64,000 nucleotides of DNA from Nocardia colli (GCF_008704205.1 NZ_VXLC01000004.1:186001-250000); one strand, 5' to 3'; shown: positions 46,604 to 56,374, numbered from the stretch's first letter. Notes: generated by a model not told the origin, from the sequence alone. Made by a program: numbers and translations.

Positions 46604-46930
46604 GTTGAAATACTCTCTCTAGCAATGGATTCCCCCGTTTGGAGTCGATCCGAACTATACAGGCGACCGGCAACATCACGGTTGTCCTTTTTGGGTGGAA
46701 TGCGCGGTAACGCCGATGCCGCTGGTTCAGGAGAACACGGTCAGCTCAGTTGCCACAGCTCGCCTTCGGATCCGAACTGCCAGGCAGCCAATAGCGAGCA
46801 CCGTCGCGGGTGCGATCGAGGCGGCCGGATACGGCCAGGTAGCGGCGTAATGCGACGCGAAAGAGACGGTCGATGGCCGGGTCACTGCTGCCGCTACCAC
46901 CATCGGCGAAATTCGGACCACACGCGAGAC
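46604..46930. other. Gene-poor stretch
   Basis: With the adjoining hairpin this is 378 bp between a secreted-protein gene and a DUF4870 gene, both reverse-strand. It should hold the secreted-protein promoter. A reverse frame ending at 46746 (ending PGSSDPKASCGN) reads rather like coding sequence, but it has no start between the hairpin and its end, so it may be a remnant or chance. Nothing else seen. Confidence 0.35.
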
Positions 46931-46955
46931 ACGGCCCGAGATAGCCTCGGGCCGT
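46931..46955 (-). terminator. Hairpin after the DUF4870 gene
   Basis: Perfect 10-bp stem ACGGCCCGAG (46931-46940) with CTCGGGCCGT (46946-46955) and a 5-nt loop, 26 bp past the stop codon of the reverse-strand gene. No U-tract, as is usual for high-GC actinobacterial terminators. Confidence 0.6.
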
Positions 46956-46981
46956 TGGTCTTCGGGACTTCGAATAAACCG

Positions 46982-47380
46982 CTACTTGACCGAGTTGGCC
47001 AACTGGTCGGCGTAGCGCGCGGTGAATTTTCCGACGATGGGGAGTGCTGCGCGGGCGCCGCCGGTTTTGTTCGCTTGGACCATGGCCATGATCCAGACGA
47101 TGAGCGTCAGGATGGAGAGTGCGAGTCCGGCGAGGCTGAAGATGATTCCCAGGGCGCCGAGGAACGAGCCGACGATGCTCAGGACGATGTTGAGCACCGA
47201 GACCGCTCCGAAGAAGACGATCGATTGTGCGGCATGGAATTTCACGTCGGGATCGTGTTTTCCCACGAAGAGGAAGATGACGCCGGTGAGCCATCCCAGG
47301 GCGTAGGACAGGATCGCGCTGATCTTCTTGTCCAGGCCGGCGGGCTGCGGTCGGTTCGTATGTGATGGAGAAGATGTCAT
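46982..47380 (-). CDS. DUF4870 family membrane protein
   Basis: 132 residues. LDKKISAILSYALGWLTGVI opens the domain, then DPDVKFHAAQSIVFFGAVSV and two more hydrophobic segments (GALGIIFSLAGLALSILTL and the following helix). This is the DUF4870/Tic20-like layout of three to four membrane helices with a conserved FHAxQS motif. No function is established. It is divergent from the RDD gene. Confidence 0.88.
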   Translation of the reverse strand: MTSSPSHTNRPQPAGLDKKISAILSYALGWLTGVIFLFVGKHDPDVKFHAAQSIVFFGAVSVLNIVLSIVGSFLGALGIIFSLAGLALSILTLIVWIMAMVQANKTGGARAALPIVGKFTARYADQLANSVK

Positions 47381-47499
47381 GGGGTAAGTAGATGCCGGGG
47401 GCGCCGCCTACCGATCCCAGGTTTCGGCACGAACCCGTGGTCGCGCGCTGGGTGGCCCCTAGTTTTCGGTGCTGGGCACGGGGGTCGGCGGTGTGCACA

Positions 47500-47976
47500 A
47501 TGTGGTGCGTGAGCGCACCTTACGTCGATCCAGCAACGGCAACTTCGGGTCGCACCCGGCAATCGCGTCGGGCGAATGTGTGGGTGCCGGAAGAGGCGGG
47601 GGAGAATCGGCTTGCCCTGGCCGCGATGACGGATGGGTTGCTGGCGTTCTTTATCGCTCTCGCGTTGGCGGTGCGGGTTTTTCACGCTGAGGCCGGCATC
47701 GCCGAGTTCGCACCGGTGTTCCTGCCCTGCCTGTTCGCGGTGTCCTTCGCCAACCACGTGTTCGGCACCCTGATCTTCCGCGGCAGTCTCGCCAAGTTCC
47801 TGTTCGGCATGCGCGTGCTGCGCTGGAAGGACGGCCGCCGCCCGCGCGTGTGGCAGACCGTGGGCAGGTGGTTGTTCGGCTATGTAGTGATCGTGTGCCA
47901 GTTCCTGCTGGAAGGCGCGAGCGTCGGCCAGGCATGCGGCCTGCGCACCGTGCGCCGGCGCGACGAACGACGCTGA
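47500..47976 (+). CDS. RDD family membrane protein
   Basis: 158 residues. RLALAAMTDGLLAFFIALAL has an Asp in the first membrane segment; a second segment leads to GTLIFRGSLAKFLFGMRVLR, the RDD-type loop, and a third segment (LFGYVVIVCQFLLEG) follows. Some RDD proteins act as Na+/H+ antiporters, others are of unknown role. The start is ATG 47500 or GTG 47509 (VSAPYVDPATAT); the frame further upstream is open but overlaps the divergent gene's promoter. Confidence 0.78.
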   Translation: MWCVSAPYVDPATATSGRTRQSRRANVWVPEEAGENRLALAAMTDGLLAFFIALALAVRVFHAEAGIAEFAPVFLPCLFAVSFANHVFGTLIFRGSLAKFLFGMRVLRWKDGRRPRVWQTVGRWLFGYVVIVCQFLLEGASVGQACGLRTVRRRDERR

Positions 47977-48009
47977 TCCGCCGGTTTCCACACCGAGGAC
48001 CGGTTCCGG

Positions 48010-48258
48010 TCAGCGCCTTCCGGCCGCGAGGAACGGAAGAAACCGCGACAGGAAATCGTCGACCGCGGGCAATGCCAGAACGCGAGTAACCGCACCGCAC
48101 ACCGCAACCAACTGCGCGACGGCGGGCACGGTATCGATACCGCCCGCAACCGCGACAACAGGAATCAGCGAGGCAAGCGCGACCAGCACGGCGAAGACCG
48201 TTCGCGCAGTGGCCTGCCAGGGATGAGTGACCTGGGTAGGAACAGCCAAATCCGACAT
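48010..48258 (-). CDS. Small membrane protein
   Basis: 82 residues (MSDLAVPTQVTHPWQATART...). Two hydrophobic segments (VFAVLVALASLIPVVAVAGG and VAQLVAVCGAVTRVLAL) with a short basic end (LSRFLPFLAAGRR). Size and layout recall small holin-like or envelope proteins common in Nocardia and Rhodococcus; I cannot assign a function. The reverse complement GAACACAGGGGGTTC with ATG 48258 shows a GGGGG ribosome-binding tract. It is convergent with the RDD gene. Confidence 0.68.
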   Translation of the reverse strand: MSDLAVPTQVTHPWQATARTVFAVLVALASLIPVVAVAGGIDTVPAVAQLVAVCGAVTRVLALPAVDDFLSRFLPFLAAGRR

Positions 48259-48478
48259 GATGAACCCCCTGTGTTCGTTACTTCCGGTGTTGCCGTCGCC
48301 CCAGGATGGCCGCTCCCGCCCTGACTGGATACAGACTGTTCCGCTCTGTCGAACAGGAGCCACAGCCGAGCCGTTCGGGGGCGCACACGGAGTAAACGGG
48401 TTGGCTGGGGTGTTGTAGGGCTTGTTGATACTTCGATGACAACGGGGTGGGTCGTGGTCCACCGCGGGACGGGATCTG

Positions 48479-49375
48479 ATGAGCCTGCGTCAGTACGAGT
48501 ACGCCTTGGCGGTGGCCGAGGAAGGGTCGGTGACGGCGGCGGCGGAGCGGTTGCATGTGGCGCAGCCGTCGTTGTCGCAGCAGATTCGCAGTCTGGAGCG
48601 GGAGCTCGGGGTGCAGTTGTTCGCGCGCACGCCGAGCGGGCTGGTGCCGACGGTGGTCGGGCGGGCGTTTCTGCGGGAGGCGGAGGTCGCGGTGAGCGCG
48701 TCGCGGCGGGCGCGGGCGACGGCGCGGGCCGGGGCGGATGAGCTGGTGGGGGAGGTGGTGATCGCGGTCCAGATGGGGTTGGGCACGCGGCAGCTGCCGG
48801 GGGCGCTGGGGGCATTGCGCCGCCGCTTTCCGCGGCTGGAGGTCACCGTTTTCGAGGAGGCGAGTTCGGCCGAGCTGGACCGGTTGTGCCGTCAGGGCAT
48901 GTTGGACCTCGCGTTCATGGCGGCGTGCGACCGGACCCCGGCCGACGCCCACCGGCTCGGCGCGGAGGAGTTCGTCGTGATGCTGAGCGCCGGGCACCGG
49001 CTGCTCGCCGCGGACCGGGTCGAACTGCGCGACCTGGACGGAGAACCATGGGTGCGGTTCGACCGGGACAGCGCCCTCGATGCCGTGCTGGTGGACGTGC
49101 TGCGGCGGAACGAGCTGACCCCGTCGACCGTCGCCCGGGTGTCCCAAACCTCGACGGCCGCCCGCTGGGCCGCGCAGGGACTGGGGGTCACGCTCATTCC
49201 GGCCTCCGCGGTGCCGCCCGGGCATGAGCACCTCACGCGCCCGGTGTTCCCGGTCGTGTCCCAGCCCGTGATCGCCGTCCTGCGGCCCAACGCGGGCCCG
49301 GCGGAGCAGACCCTGCTCGAACTCCTGCGCCAGGAGACCTGGCCCGAGCCCTCCTCCCTGGCCCAGGTGTCCTGA
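48479..49375 (+). CDS. LysR family transcriptional regulator
   Basis: 298 residues. Winged helix MSLRQYEYALAVAEEGSVTA then AAERLHVAQPSLSQQIRSLE (residues 1-40) is canonical LysR, followed by the effector domain (GELVGEVVIAVQMGLGTRQL region). The stop lies 3 bp from the stop of the convergent short-chain dehydrogenase gene, so it is not divergent from its usual kind of target. It may still control the SDR pair or the peptide importer. Effector unknown. Confidence 0.9.
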   Translation: MSLRQYEYALAVAEEGSVTAAAERLHVAQPSLSQQIRSLERELGVQLFARTPSGLVPTVVGRAFLREAEVAVSASRRARATARAGADELVGEVVIAVQMGLGTRQLPGALGALRRRFPRLEVTVFEEASSAELDRLCRQGMLDLAFMAACDRTPADAHRLGAEEFVVMLSAGHRLLAADRVELRDLDGEPWVRFDRDSALDAVLVDVLRRNELTPSTVARVSQTSTAARWAAQGLGVTLIPASAVPPGHEHLTRPVFPVVSQPVIAVLRPNAGPAEQTLLELLRQETWPEPSSLAQVS

Positions 49376-49378
49376 CGT

Positions 49379-50122
49379 TCAGAGCTGGGTGGCGCCGCCG
49401 TCCACGACCAGCTCGGCACCGGTGGTGTAGGTGGCGTCGAAGGCGAGAAATGCTGCCGCTGTGGCAATCTCGGCCGGTGTACCGAACCGCTGCATCGGAT
49501 TGGCCGCGACCCGTTCAGCTTTGAACTCCGCGGCCGCCGCCGCGGTCATCGTCTTCTCCAACGTCCCCGTGTCGATCGGTCCTGGGCTGACCGCGTTGAC
49601 CCGAACTCCTTGCGCCAGCAACTCGCGTGCGAGGCTACGGGTCATCGACCGCAGCGCGGCCTTGCCTGCCGAATAGACCCCGGCATCCGTCATACCCATG
49701 ACGTTCGCGACCGAGGTGGTGAGGACGACGCCAGCACCCGTGCTCAGCAGCGGGGCGAGCCTCTGCACGGTGAAGAACGCGCCTTTGACGTTGGTCGCGA
49801 ACAGTTCGTCGTACTCGGTCTCGGTCGTCGACGCGAACGGCATGGTGCGGGTTATGCCCGCATTGACGAAAAGCCCATGGAGCGAACCGAATTCATCCTT
49901 CACCCGATCGGCCAGCGCATCCAGATCAGACAGTACGGATACATCGCTCCGGACGGCCACCACGTTCTGACCGAGTTGCTCCCGCGCGGCATCGAGCGCG
50001 GATTGCGAACGGCCGGTGATCATTACCCGAGCCCCGCCCTCTGCCAGCAGCTTCGCCATCCCGAACCCGATGCCGCTGCCTCCGCCGGTGATCACAGCAT
50101 TCTTGTTGCTATATCTACTCAC
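49379..50122 (-). CDS. Short-chain dehydrogenase/reductase
   Basis: 247 residues, classical SDR. Cofactor motif TGGGSGIGFGMAK (residues about 11-23), NAG in LFVNAGITRTMPF, catalytic YSAGK, and PGPIDTGTLEKT. The C-terminal FLAFDATYTTGAELVVDGGA is also typical. GTG 50122 is preceded by AAAGGAG. It is the second gene of a pair; 32 bp separate it from the other SDR gene. Substrate unknown. Confidence 0.92.
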   Translation of the reverse strand: MSRYSNKNAVITGGGSGIGFGMAKLLAEGGARVMITGRSQSALDAAREQLGQNVVAVRSDVSVLSDLDALADRVKDEFGSLHGLFVNAGITRTMPFASTTETEYDELFATNVKGAFFTVQRLAPLLSTGAGVVLTTSVANVMGMTDAGVYSAGKAALRSMTRSLARELLAQGVRVNAVSPGPIDTGTLEKTMTAAAAAEFKAERVAANPMQRFGTPAEIATAAAFLAFDATYTTGAELVVDGGATQL

Positions 50123-50154
50123 GTAGAACTCCTTTGCGAAGAACTGGAATACCT

Positions 50155-50928
50155 TCAGCCCCTGGGGAATTCGCCACCGTCGACGAAGAGATTGCTCCCG
50201 GTCAGCCAGCTCGCCCGGTCGGAAACGAGGAACAGCACCGCGTCGGCGATGTCGTCGGGCCTGCCGTCGCGCCCCAGCGGCGTGGTGCTGCCGGCGGCCG
50301 AGCCCGCTGTCTCGTCCAAGCGTGCCCACAGCTCCCGCGTTTCTTCGCCACCGGGTGTGGCGGTCTTGCCCGGAGACACTGTGTTGACCCGGATTCCGGA
50401 CGGCGCCAGCTCCAGGGCCAGTCCCCGGCTGTAGGCCTCGAGCGCCGCCTTCGCCGCCACGTAGTGCAGGAACGGCGGCGCCACGGTCGGCACCGCGGCC
50501 GAGGAGATGTGCACGATCATGCCCGAACCCTGTTCCCGCATCCCCGGCACCAGCAGCGAGTCCAGCCGAACGGACGCAAGGAAATTCAGGTCCAGCGCGT
50601 CCTGCCACTCCGCATCCGGAATGGCCAGCGCGCCCGGGTGCGGTCGCGCACCACCGACGTTGTGCACCACAATGTCCACCCCGCCGAGCGCCTCGTGTGC
50701 TGCCGCGGCAAGTGATTCCGCTCCGGCTTTTGTCCGCACATCGGCCGCCACGAAAGTGGCGCCCTCCGGCACCGTGCTCGTCGCCGACCGTGCGGTGGTG
50801 ATTACCTCGGCGCCCGCATTCAAGAACTGCCGCACAATGGCGGCTCCGATTCCGCGCGAACCGCCAGTGACCAGCGCCCGCTTTCCTTTGAGTTCCTGCG
50901 TTCCGGCTCCGCTGCCAAACGTGCTCAT
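50155..50928 (-). CDS. Short-chain dehydrogenase/reductase
   Basis: 257 residues, classical SDR: GKRALVTGGSRGIGAAIVRQ at the cofactor site, VHNVGGARPHPG (NNAG equivalent), catalytic YVAAK and PGKTATPGGEE. The C-terminus FLVSDRASWLTGSNLFVDGG fits. AAAGGA precedes ATG 50928. First gene of the SDR pair, divergent from the peptide importer operon across 486 bp with palindromes. Substrate unknown. Confidence 0.92.
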   Translation of the reverse strand: MSTFGSGAGTQELKGKRALVTGGSRGIGAAIVRQFLNAGAEVITTARSATSTVPEGATFVAADVRTKAGAESLAAAAHEALGGVDIVVHNVGGARPHPGALAIPDAEWQDALDLNFLASVRLDSLLVPGMREQGSGMIVHISSAAVPTVAPPFLHYVAAKAALEAYSRGLALELAPSGIRVNTVSPGKTATPGGEETRELWARLDETAGSAAGSTTPLGRDGRPDDIADAVLFLVSDRASWLTGSNLFVDGGEFPRG

Positions 50929-51414
50929 GCCACGGTCCTTTCGATTGCGTATTCATCGACTCGACGGAAAAGAATTGACCTCGTCGAACTGTTTTCACGC
51001 TACGTCCGGAAAAGAACCGGAAGCAAAGACGAAAATTCAGTAGCCGCCATAGGAGATGCCTATTCCGTCAGGTCCGCCCCACGCCGGACCCCGCCGCGCG
51101 CGTGGGTGGAACCACACCCACGCCCGCAGCGCAACCCCCCCCGAACTGGGGAATTCCCCAGTTGATCGGCCGGGCAACGGCACTGACCCGGCACCGACAT
51201 CCGTTGAGGTTCAGGTCTTTTCGGCACCGATCGACTGCTGAGCAGTTGCTCTCACCGCGCCCCGGCAACAAAAACTGATGCAACAGTGCACTATTCGTGA
51301 GCAACTGTCCGATTTATGTGTACATCTTGCTCAGTAAACCCGAGTGGGGGTTGACGCTGAATGCTCGCGCGCCGTACCTTTCGCCCATTCTTACAAGGTG
51401 ATCTAGGGGGACTA
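50929..51414. other. Divergent intergenic region, SDR pair / peptide importer
   Basis: 486 bp without a supported gene. It contains a 9-bp hairpin (GCGTGGGTG/CACCCACGC, about 51099-51122), the perfect 20-bp palindrome at 51144, and the dyad ACTGCTGAGCAGT near 51232. On the plus strand TTGACG (51351), 18 bp and TACCTT (51375) form a likely promoter for the importer operon, followed by GGGGGA and GTG 51415. Confidence 0.5.
51144..51163. promoter_or_regulatory. Perfect 20-bp palindrome, candidate operator
   Basis: AACTGGGGAATTCCCCAGTT is its own reverse complement. It lies between the two divergent operons, 216 bp from the first SDR start and about 190 bp upstream of the likely importer promoter. 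It suits a dimeric repressor or activator; which protein binds is unknown. Confidence 0.5.
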
Positions 51415-52419
51415 GTGGCCCTGCGCACGGACGAGCTTCCACCGGATGCCGTGGCCACCGTCGAGGTGGCCGGCACCGGCCCGCTCGGCCGTTCCCCCGG
51501 TCGACTCGCCTGGCTTCGATTCAAAAGGGACAAAACCGGCGTAACCGCCGCCATTGTCGTGGTGTTCTTCTTCGCCGTCGGCCTGGGCGCGCCACTGATC
51601 TCCTGGCTCTACGGCAAAGACCCCTATACCCCGTATGCCACCACCGCCAATGGACTGCTCACCGACACCGGCTTCCCGATCAAACCCAACGGCGGCATCG
51701 ACAGCCAATTCTGGTTCGGCATCGAGCCGCACACCGGACGCGACGTACTCATCGTGCTGGCCTACGGAATTCGCACCTCGCTGCTGATCGCGGTGGCCGT
51801 GGTGCTGCTGACGACGATCATCGGCACGGTCCTCGGCGTCACCGCCGGATACGTCGGCGGCCGGACCGATTACCTCATCAGCCGGATCACCGACACCCTG
51901 CTGTCGGTCCCGTCCACCCTGTTCATCCTCGCCTTCATGCCCGTCGCCTGGGCCAGTTACCAGGCGACCGGGCAGGAGGTTCCGCCGTGGGTGCGGGCGG
52001 CCAGCATGATCGGGCTGCTGACCCTGTTCGGCTGGACCCGCAACGCGAGATTGCTGCGCGGGCAGGTGTTCTCGATGCGCGAGCTCGAATTCGTCGAGAC
52101 GGCCAAGGTGACCGGGGCCAGCCCCCGGCGGATCATCTTCCGGGAACTGCTGCCGAACCTGTGGACCCCGATCCTGGTGCTGGCGACGCTGGACCTGCCC
52201 GCCTACGTCACGGCGGAGGCGGCGCTGTCGTTCCTCGGCGTCGGCATCAAGGATCCGACACCCGACTGGGGCGTGATGGTGCAGAACGGCTCCGGCCTGA
52301 TCTCCTCCGACATCACCTATCTGGTCTTCCCCGGCATCGGGATGGTCCTGTTCGTGCTCGCGTTCAACTTGCTCGGGGACTCGGTGCGCGATGCCCTTGA
52401 CCCGAAGGGAAGCCGATAA
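51415..52419 (+). CDS. Oligopeptide/dipeptide ABC importer permease, OppC/DppC type
   Basis: 334 residues. An N-terminal OppC-type region (LAWLRFKRDKTGVTAAIVVV) is followed by GIEPHTGRDVLIVLAYGIRT, five more membrane segments and the EAA loop EFVETAKVTGASPRRIIFRE. The closing AALSFLGVGIKDPTPDWGVM is diagnostic. GGGGGA supports GTG 51415 rather than ATG 51361. It opens a five-gene operon in the unusual order C-A-B-D-F. Confidence 0.9.
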   Translation: MALRTDELPPDAVATVEVAGTGPLGRSPGRLAWLRFKRDKTGVTAAIVVVFFFAVGLGAPLISWLYGKDPYTPYATTANGLLTDTGFPIKPNGGIDSQFWFGIEPHTGRDVLIVLAYGIRTSLLIAVAVVLLTTIIGTVLGVTAGYVGGRTDYLISRITDTLLSVPSTLFILAFMPVAWASYQATGQEVPPWVRAASMIGLLTLFGWTRNARLLRGQVFSMRELEFVETAKVTGASPRRIIFRELLPNLWTPILVLATLDLPAYVTAEAALSFLGVGIKDPTPDWGVMVQNGSGLISSDITYLVFPGIGMVLFVLAFNLLGDSVRDALDPKGSR

Positions 52420-52467
52420 CCGTTGGGTCGCCGGGCTTTTCGGCGGTAAGAGGAGGCAGGAACTGGA

Positions 52468-54240
52468 ATGAAAAGATCGCATCTCGCGCAGGCCGCCGCG
52501 GTGGCCGCGGCGCTGGCCATGGTGACGGCGGGCTGTTCGGCCGGCGGCACCAATGTCGGCAGTGGTGACCAGCCGAAGTCCGCCCAGAGCAAGCTCACCC
52601 TCGACGCGGAGGGCAAACAGTCCCAGGGCCCGGCCGCCGAGGTGCCCGGCGCCCAGCAGGGCGGCTCGCTCAACCTGATGTGGCGCGCCGACTTCCCGCA
52701 CTACGACCCGGCCAAGATCTACACCGCTCCGGACGACGAGGCGTTCCGCCTGATCAACCGCAGGCTCACCGTTTTCGATCAGCACGACGACGGCACGATG
52801 GCGCTGGTCGGCGATCTGGCCACCAATACCGGCGAGGCCTCCGACGGCGGCAAGACGTGGAAGTACACCCTGAAAGACGGGGTGAAGTACGCCGACGGTT
52901 CCCCGATCCGGTCCCAGGACATCAAGTACGGCGTCGAGCGCAGCTTCGACACGAAGTTCGCCACCGGGCCCAAGTGGGTTCAGCTCTGGCTGACCGGCAA
53001 GGACGACTTCAACTCCGTCTATCCGGGTCCGTTCGGCGGCAAGGAACTCGGGCCGGACAAGATCGAGACGCCGGACGACAAGACCATCATCTTCCACCTG
53101 GCCGAGCCGGAGTCGGACTTCCCGATGGCCGCCTCGATGGGCCAGACCGTGCCGGTGCGCAAGGACCGCGACGCGAAGCCGGATGACCTGGACGCCAACG
53201 GGTTAGGCGATATGGTCACCGGGCCGTACAAGATCGGCGCACACGACGTCGACAAGACGCTGACCCTGGTGAAGAACCCGAACTGGGATCCGAAGACCGA
53301 CCCGGTCCGCCACCAGTACCTGGACCAGATCCACTTCCAGTTCGGCGTCATGGCCAAGCAGCAGACCGACCAGCTCAAGGCCGACACCGACCCGAACTCC
53401 GCCTCGTACTACAGCGGCGTGGACAGCGACCAGGTCCAGGCCATCATGCAGGATCCGAACTTGAAGCAGCGCGTCCTGGACAACGAGACCAACGGCGTGC
53501 AGGTCTTCGCGATCAACACCGCCCGGGTCACCGACGTGCAGGTGCGCAAGGCCATCGCGACCGCCTTCCCGAAGCAGGATGTCGTCACCACGCAGGGCGG
53601 CCCGTTCTTCGGCAACATCGCCGACACGCTCAGCCCGCGCTCGTCGCTGGGTTTCGTGGAGCAGCCCAACGCGTACGGCGTCGGCGACAACGGCGACCCG
53701 CAGAAGGCGAAGCAGATCCTCACCGAGGCAGGCAAACTCGGCTACGAGGTCAACGTGGCCTGGGATTCCACCCCGACCGCGGACCGATGGGGTGTCCCGA
53801 TCAAGCGCGCGTTCGAGGCGGCCGGCTTCAAGGTCAATCTGAATCCGGTGCCGGACAAGGGTTTCTATGACGCGATCGGGCGCCTGGACAATCCGTTCGA
53901 CCTGATCTGGAACCAGTGGAGCCCGGACTGGCCGACCAACCGGACCGTCTACAGCGCGGTGTACTACGGCGGCGCGGTCCGCGACGAGGGCAACAACTAC
54001 GCCCAGCTCAAAGAGAAGCGCGTCGATGACGAGATCAATCGTGTCCAGTCCATCCAGGACATCACCGCCCAGGGCGCCGGGTACATGCCGCTGGACCAGA
54101 TGATCCAGAAGGACTTCGCGGCCGCGATCCCGGTGGTGTACACGCGCAAACAGGTGATGTACGGCTCGAAGGTCGGCGGAGCGCGGATGGACATGCTCAG
54201 CGCCACCATCGACCTGTACAACACCTACATCAAGAAGTAG
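52468..54240 (+). CDS. Peptide ABC importer substrate-binding lipoprotein
   Basis: 590 residues, SBP_bac_5 family. The signal peptide (MKRSHLAQAAAVAAALAMVT) ends in the lipobox VTAGC. The family block GGKTWKYTLKDGVKYADGSP is followed by the usual lobes, with a C-terminal NQWSPDWPTNRTVYSAVYYG typical of oligopeptide binders. It is the likely ligand-binding subunit for a peptide or peptide-like compound. Second gene of the operon; 48 bp after dppC-type gene. Confidence 0.92.
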   Translation: MKRSHLAQAAAVAAALAMVTAGCSAGGTNVGSGDQPKSAQSKLTLDAEGKQSQGPAAEVPGAQQGGSLNLMWRADFPHYDPAKIYTAPDDEAFRLINRRLTVFDQHDDGTMALVGDLATNTGEASDGGKTWKYTLKDGVKYADGSPIRSQDIKYGVERSFDTKFATGPKWVQLWLTGKDDFNSVYPGPFGGKELGPDKIETPDDKTIIFHLAEPESDFPMAASMGQTVPVRKDRDAKPDDLDANGLGDMVTGPYKIGAHDVDKTLTLVKNPNWDPKTDPVRHQYLDQIHFQFGVMAKQQTDQLKADTDPNSASYYSGVDSDQVQAIMQDPNLKQRVLDNETNGVQVFAINTARVTDVQVRKAIATAFPKQDVVTTQGGPFFGNIADTLSPRSSLGFVEQPNAYGVGDNGDPQKAKQILTEAGKLGYEVNVAWDSTPTADRWGVPIKRAFEAAGFKVNLNPVPDKGFYDAIGRLDNPFDLIWNQWSPDWPTNRTVYSAVYYGGAVRDEGNNYAQLKEKRVDDEINRVQSIQDITAQGAGYMPLDQMIQKDFAAAIPVVYTRKQVMYGSKVGGARMDMLSATIDLYNTYIKK

Positions 54241-54317
54241 CGCAGGTCTGTCGAACCGGGTGACGAACAGCCCGGCACCCGGTTCGGCCGCCACCTCCTC
54301 CAGAGAGCGATCTCCGC

Positions 54318-55298
54318 ATGCTGGCCTTCCTCACCCGCCGGATCCTCGGCGGCATCCTGATCCTGCTGATCATCTGCGCGATCACCTTCATGCTGTTCTA
54401 CGTGGCCCCCGGCAACAACGTCGCCAGACTGGCCTGCGGAAAGAGCTGTTCGCCCGAGCTGATCGCCGCCGTCGCCCACCAATTGGGCGTCGACCAGCCG
54501 GTCTGGAAGCAGTTCCTCGACTACCTCGGCGGGATCTTCGCCGGCCGCACCATCGCCGATACCTATTGCGCGGCACCATGTCTCGGCTATTCGTTCCACA
54601 ACCACCGGCCGGTGCTGGACACCATTCTGGACCGGATCCCGGTCACGTTCTCGCTGACCATCGGGGCGGTGGTGCTGTTCCTGGTGGTCGGCATCGGTCT
54701 TGGCCTGCTGGCCGCGCTGCGCAAGGGGAAGGTCGCGGACAAGACGGCCATGGGTTTCGCGGTACTCGGCGGCGCGCAGCAGATTTTCGTGCTCGGCCCG
54801 TTCCTCTTGTTCCTCTTCGTGTATTCGACGCACCTGATGAAGGTGCCCAGCTACACCTCGTTCTTCAGCAACCCGGTGAAATGGGGGACCGGATTGTTGC
54901 TGCCGTGGATCTGCCTGGCCATCATCACCGCCGCGTACTACGCGCGGTTCACCCGCTCCTCGATGGTGGAGGTACTCAACGAGGACTACATCCGCACCGT
55001 GCGGGCCAAGGGCATGGGCAACGGAAACATCTATCTGAAGCACGCGTTTCGCGGCACCATGAGCCCGATCGCCACCCTGCTCGGCCTGGATATCGCCGTG
55101 CTGCTCGGCGGGGCGCTGGTCACCGAGACCGTGTTCAACCTGCCCGGCATCGGTCAGCTGGCGGTCAACTCCGTTCAGGACTCCGACCTGCCGGTGATGA
55201 TGGCCGTGGTGCTGCTGGCCGCGACCGCCGTGGTGGTGGCCAACATCGTGGTGGACGTCGTGTACGCGTTCATCGACCCGAGGGTGCGGCTCGGATGA
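54318..55298 (+). CDS. Oligopeptide/dipeptide ABC importer permease, OppB/DppB type
   Basis: 326 residues. MLAFLTRRILGGILILLIIC opens the first membrane segment. The outer loop carries four cysteines (CGKSC and CAAPC), which may form disulfides. Then come the EAA loop EDYIRTVRAKGMGNGNIYLK and VTETVFNLPGIGQLAVNSVQ, diagnostic of OppB. Its stop overlaps the next start (ATGA). Confidence 0.92.
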   Translation: MLAFLTRRILGGILILLIICAITFMLFYVAPGNNVARLACGKSCSPELIAAVAHQLGVDQPVWKQFLDYLGGIFAGRTIADTYCAAPCLGYSFHNHRPVLDTILDRIPVTFSLTIGAVVLFLVVGIGLGLLAALRKGKVADKTAMGFAVLGGAQQIFVLGPFLLFLFVYSTHLMKVPSYTSFFSNPVKWGTGLLLPWICLAIITAAYYARFTRSSMVEVLNEDYIRTVRAKGMGNGNIYLKHAFRGTMSPIATLLGLDIAVLLGGALVTETVFNLPGIGQLAVNSVQDSDLPVMMAVVLLAATAVVVANIVVDVVYAFIDPRVRLG

Positions 55299-56374
55299 CC
55301 CCGCCCGATGCGAACCTGGAGCGTGACATGTCCGGCCAAGACGCCATCCTCTCGGTGCGAGACCTGCTGGTGCACTTCCGCACCGAGGACGGCACGGTCA
55401 AGGCGGTCGACGGGCTGTCGTTCGATCTCGCCCGGGGCAAAACCCTGGGCATTGTCGGCGAGTCCGGTTCCGGCAAGAGCGTGTCGAGCATGGCCATCCT
55501 CGGCCTGCACAACCGCAAGCAGGCGATGATCGGCGGTCGGATCCGGTTCGAGGGAACGGAATTGGCCGGCGCGGACGAACGCACCATGCGGCAGTTCCGG
55601 GGCAAGCGGATCTCGATGATCTTCCAGGATCCGCTGACCGCGCTGTCGCCGTATTACACCGTCGGCGACCAGATCATGGAGACCTACCGCAAGCACACCG
55701 GCGCGAGCCGCAAGCAGGCGCGGGCGCGGGCCGTCGAGATGCTGACCAAGGTCGGCATCCCGCAGCCGCAGCGACGGGTGGACGAGTACCCGCACCAGTT
55801 CTCCGGTGGCATGCGGCAGCGGGTGATGATCGCGATCGCGCTCTGCTGCGACCCGGACCTGCTGATCGCGGACGAGCCGACGACCGCACTCGATGTCACG
55901 GTGCAGGCGCAGATCCTGGATCTGTTGCGCGAGTTGCAGACCGAGTTCGACACCGCGATCATCCTGATCACCCACGACATGGGCGTGGTCGCGCAGATGG
56001 CCGACGACGTGCTGGTGATGTATGCGGGCCGGTGCGTGGAGCGGGGCACGGTGCGTGAGGTGCTCAAGCGGCCGCGGCATCCGTACAGCTGGGGTCTGCT
56101 GTCCTCGATCCCGCATCTGGGCGGGGATGTGGACACCCCGCTGACCCCGGTGCGGGGCGCGCCGCCGAGCCTGATCGATGTGCCGTCCGGCTGCCCGTTC
56201 CATCCGCGATGCGACTACGTGGACCGTGTGGCGGACGCGCGTTGCCGCACCGAGCGGCCGGAACTCGGCTCGGCCACGGGACGTGGGGCCGCCTGCCATC
56301 TGGCCACCGAGGAGGCCGACCGCATTTTCGTCGACGCGGTCCAGCCGACGCTCGGCATCGGGAAGGCATCATGA
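55295..56374 (+). CDS. Oligopeptide ABC importer ATPase, OppD/DppD type
   Basis: 359 residues. Walker [17 protein letters not shown], signature [15 protein letters not shown], Walker [15 protein letters not shown] and the C-terminal oligopeptide extension with cysteines ([19 protein letters not shown]), which in relatives binds an iron-sulfur cluster. Coupled to the permease by ATGA and to the next ATPase by ATGA. Confidence 0.94.
   Translation: MTPPDANLERDMSGQDAILSVRDLLVHFRTEDGTVKAVDGLSFDLARGKTLGIVGESGSGKSVSSMAILGLHNRKQAMIGGRIRFEGTELAGADERTMRQFRGKRISMIFQDPLTALSPYYTVGDQIMETYRKHTGASRKQARARAVEMLTKVGIPQPQRRVDEYPHQFSGGMRQRVMIAIALCCDPDLLIADEPTTALDVTVQAQILDLLRELQTEFDTAIILITHDMGVVAQMADDVLVMYAGRCVERGTVREVLKRPRHPYSWGLLSSIPHLGGDVDTPLTPVRGAPPSLIDVPSGCPFHPRCDYVDRVADARCRTERPELGSATGRGAACHLATEEADRIFVDAVQPTLGIGKAS

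Noticed and set aside
46746..46960. Gene remnant in the reverse frame ending at 46746
   Set aside because: The peptide looks faintly coding, but there is no start codon with ribosome-binding site and no identified homologue.
51144..51163. Insertion-sequence terminal repeat
   Set aside because: The palindrome is single, with no transposase or target duplication around it.
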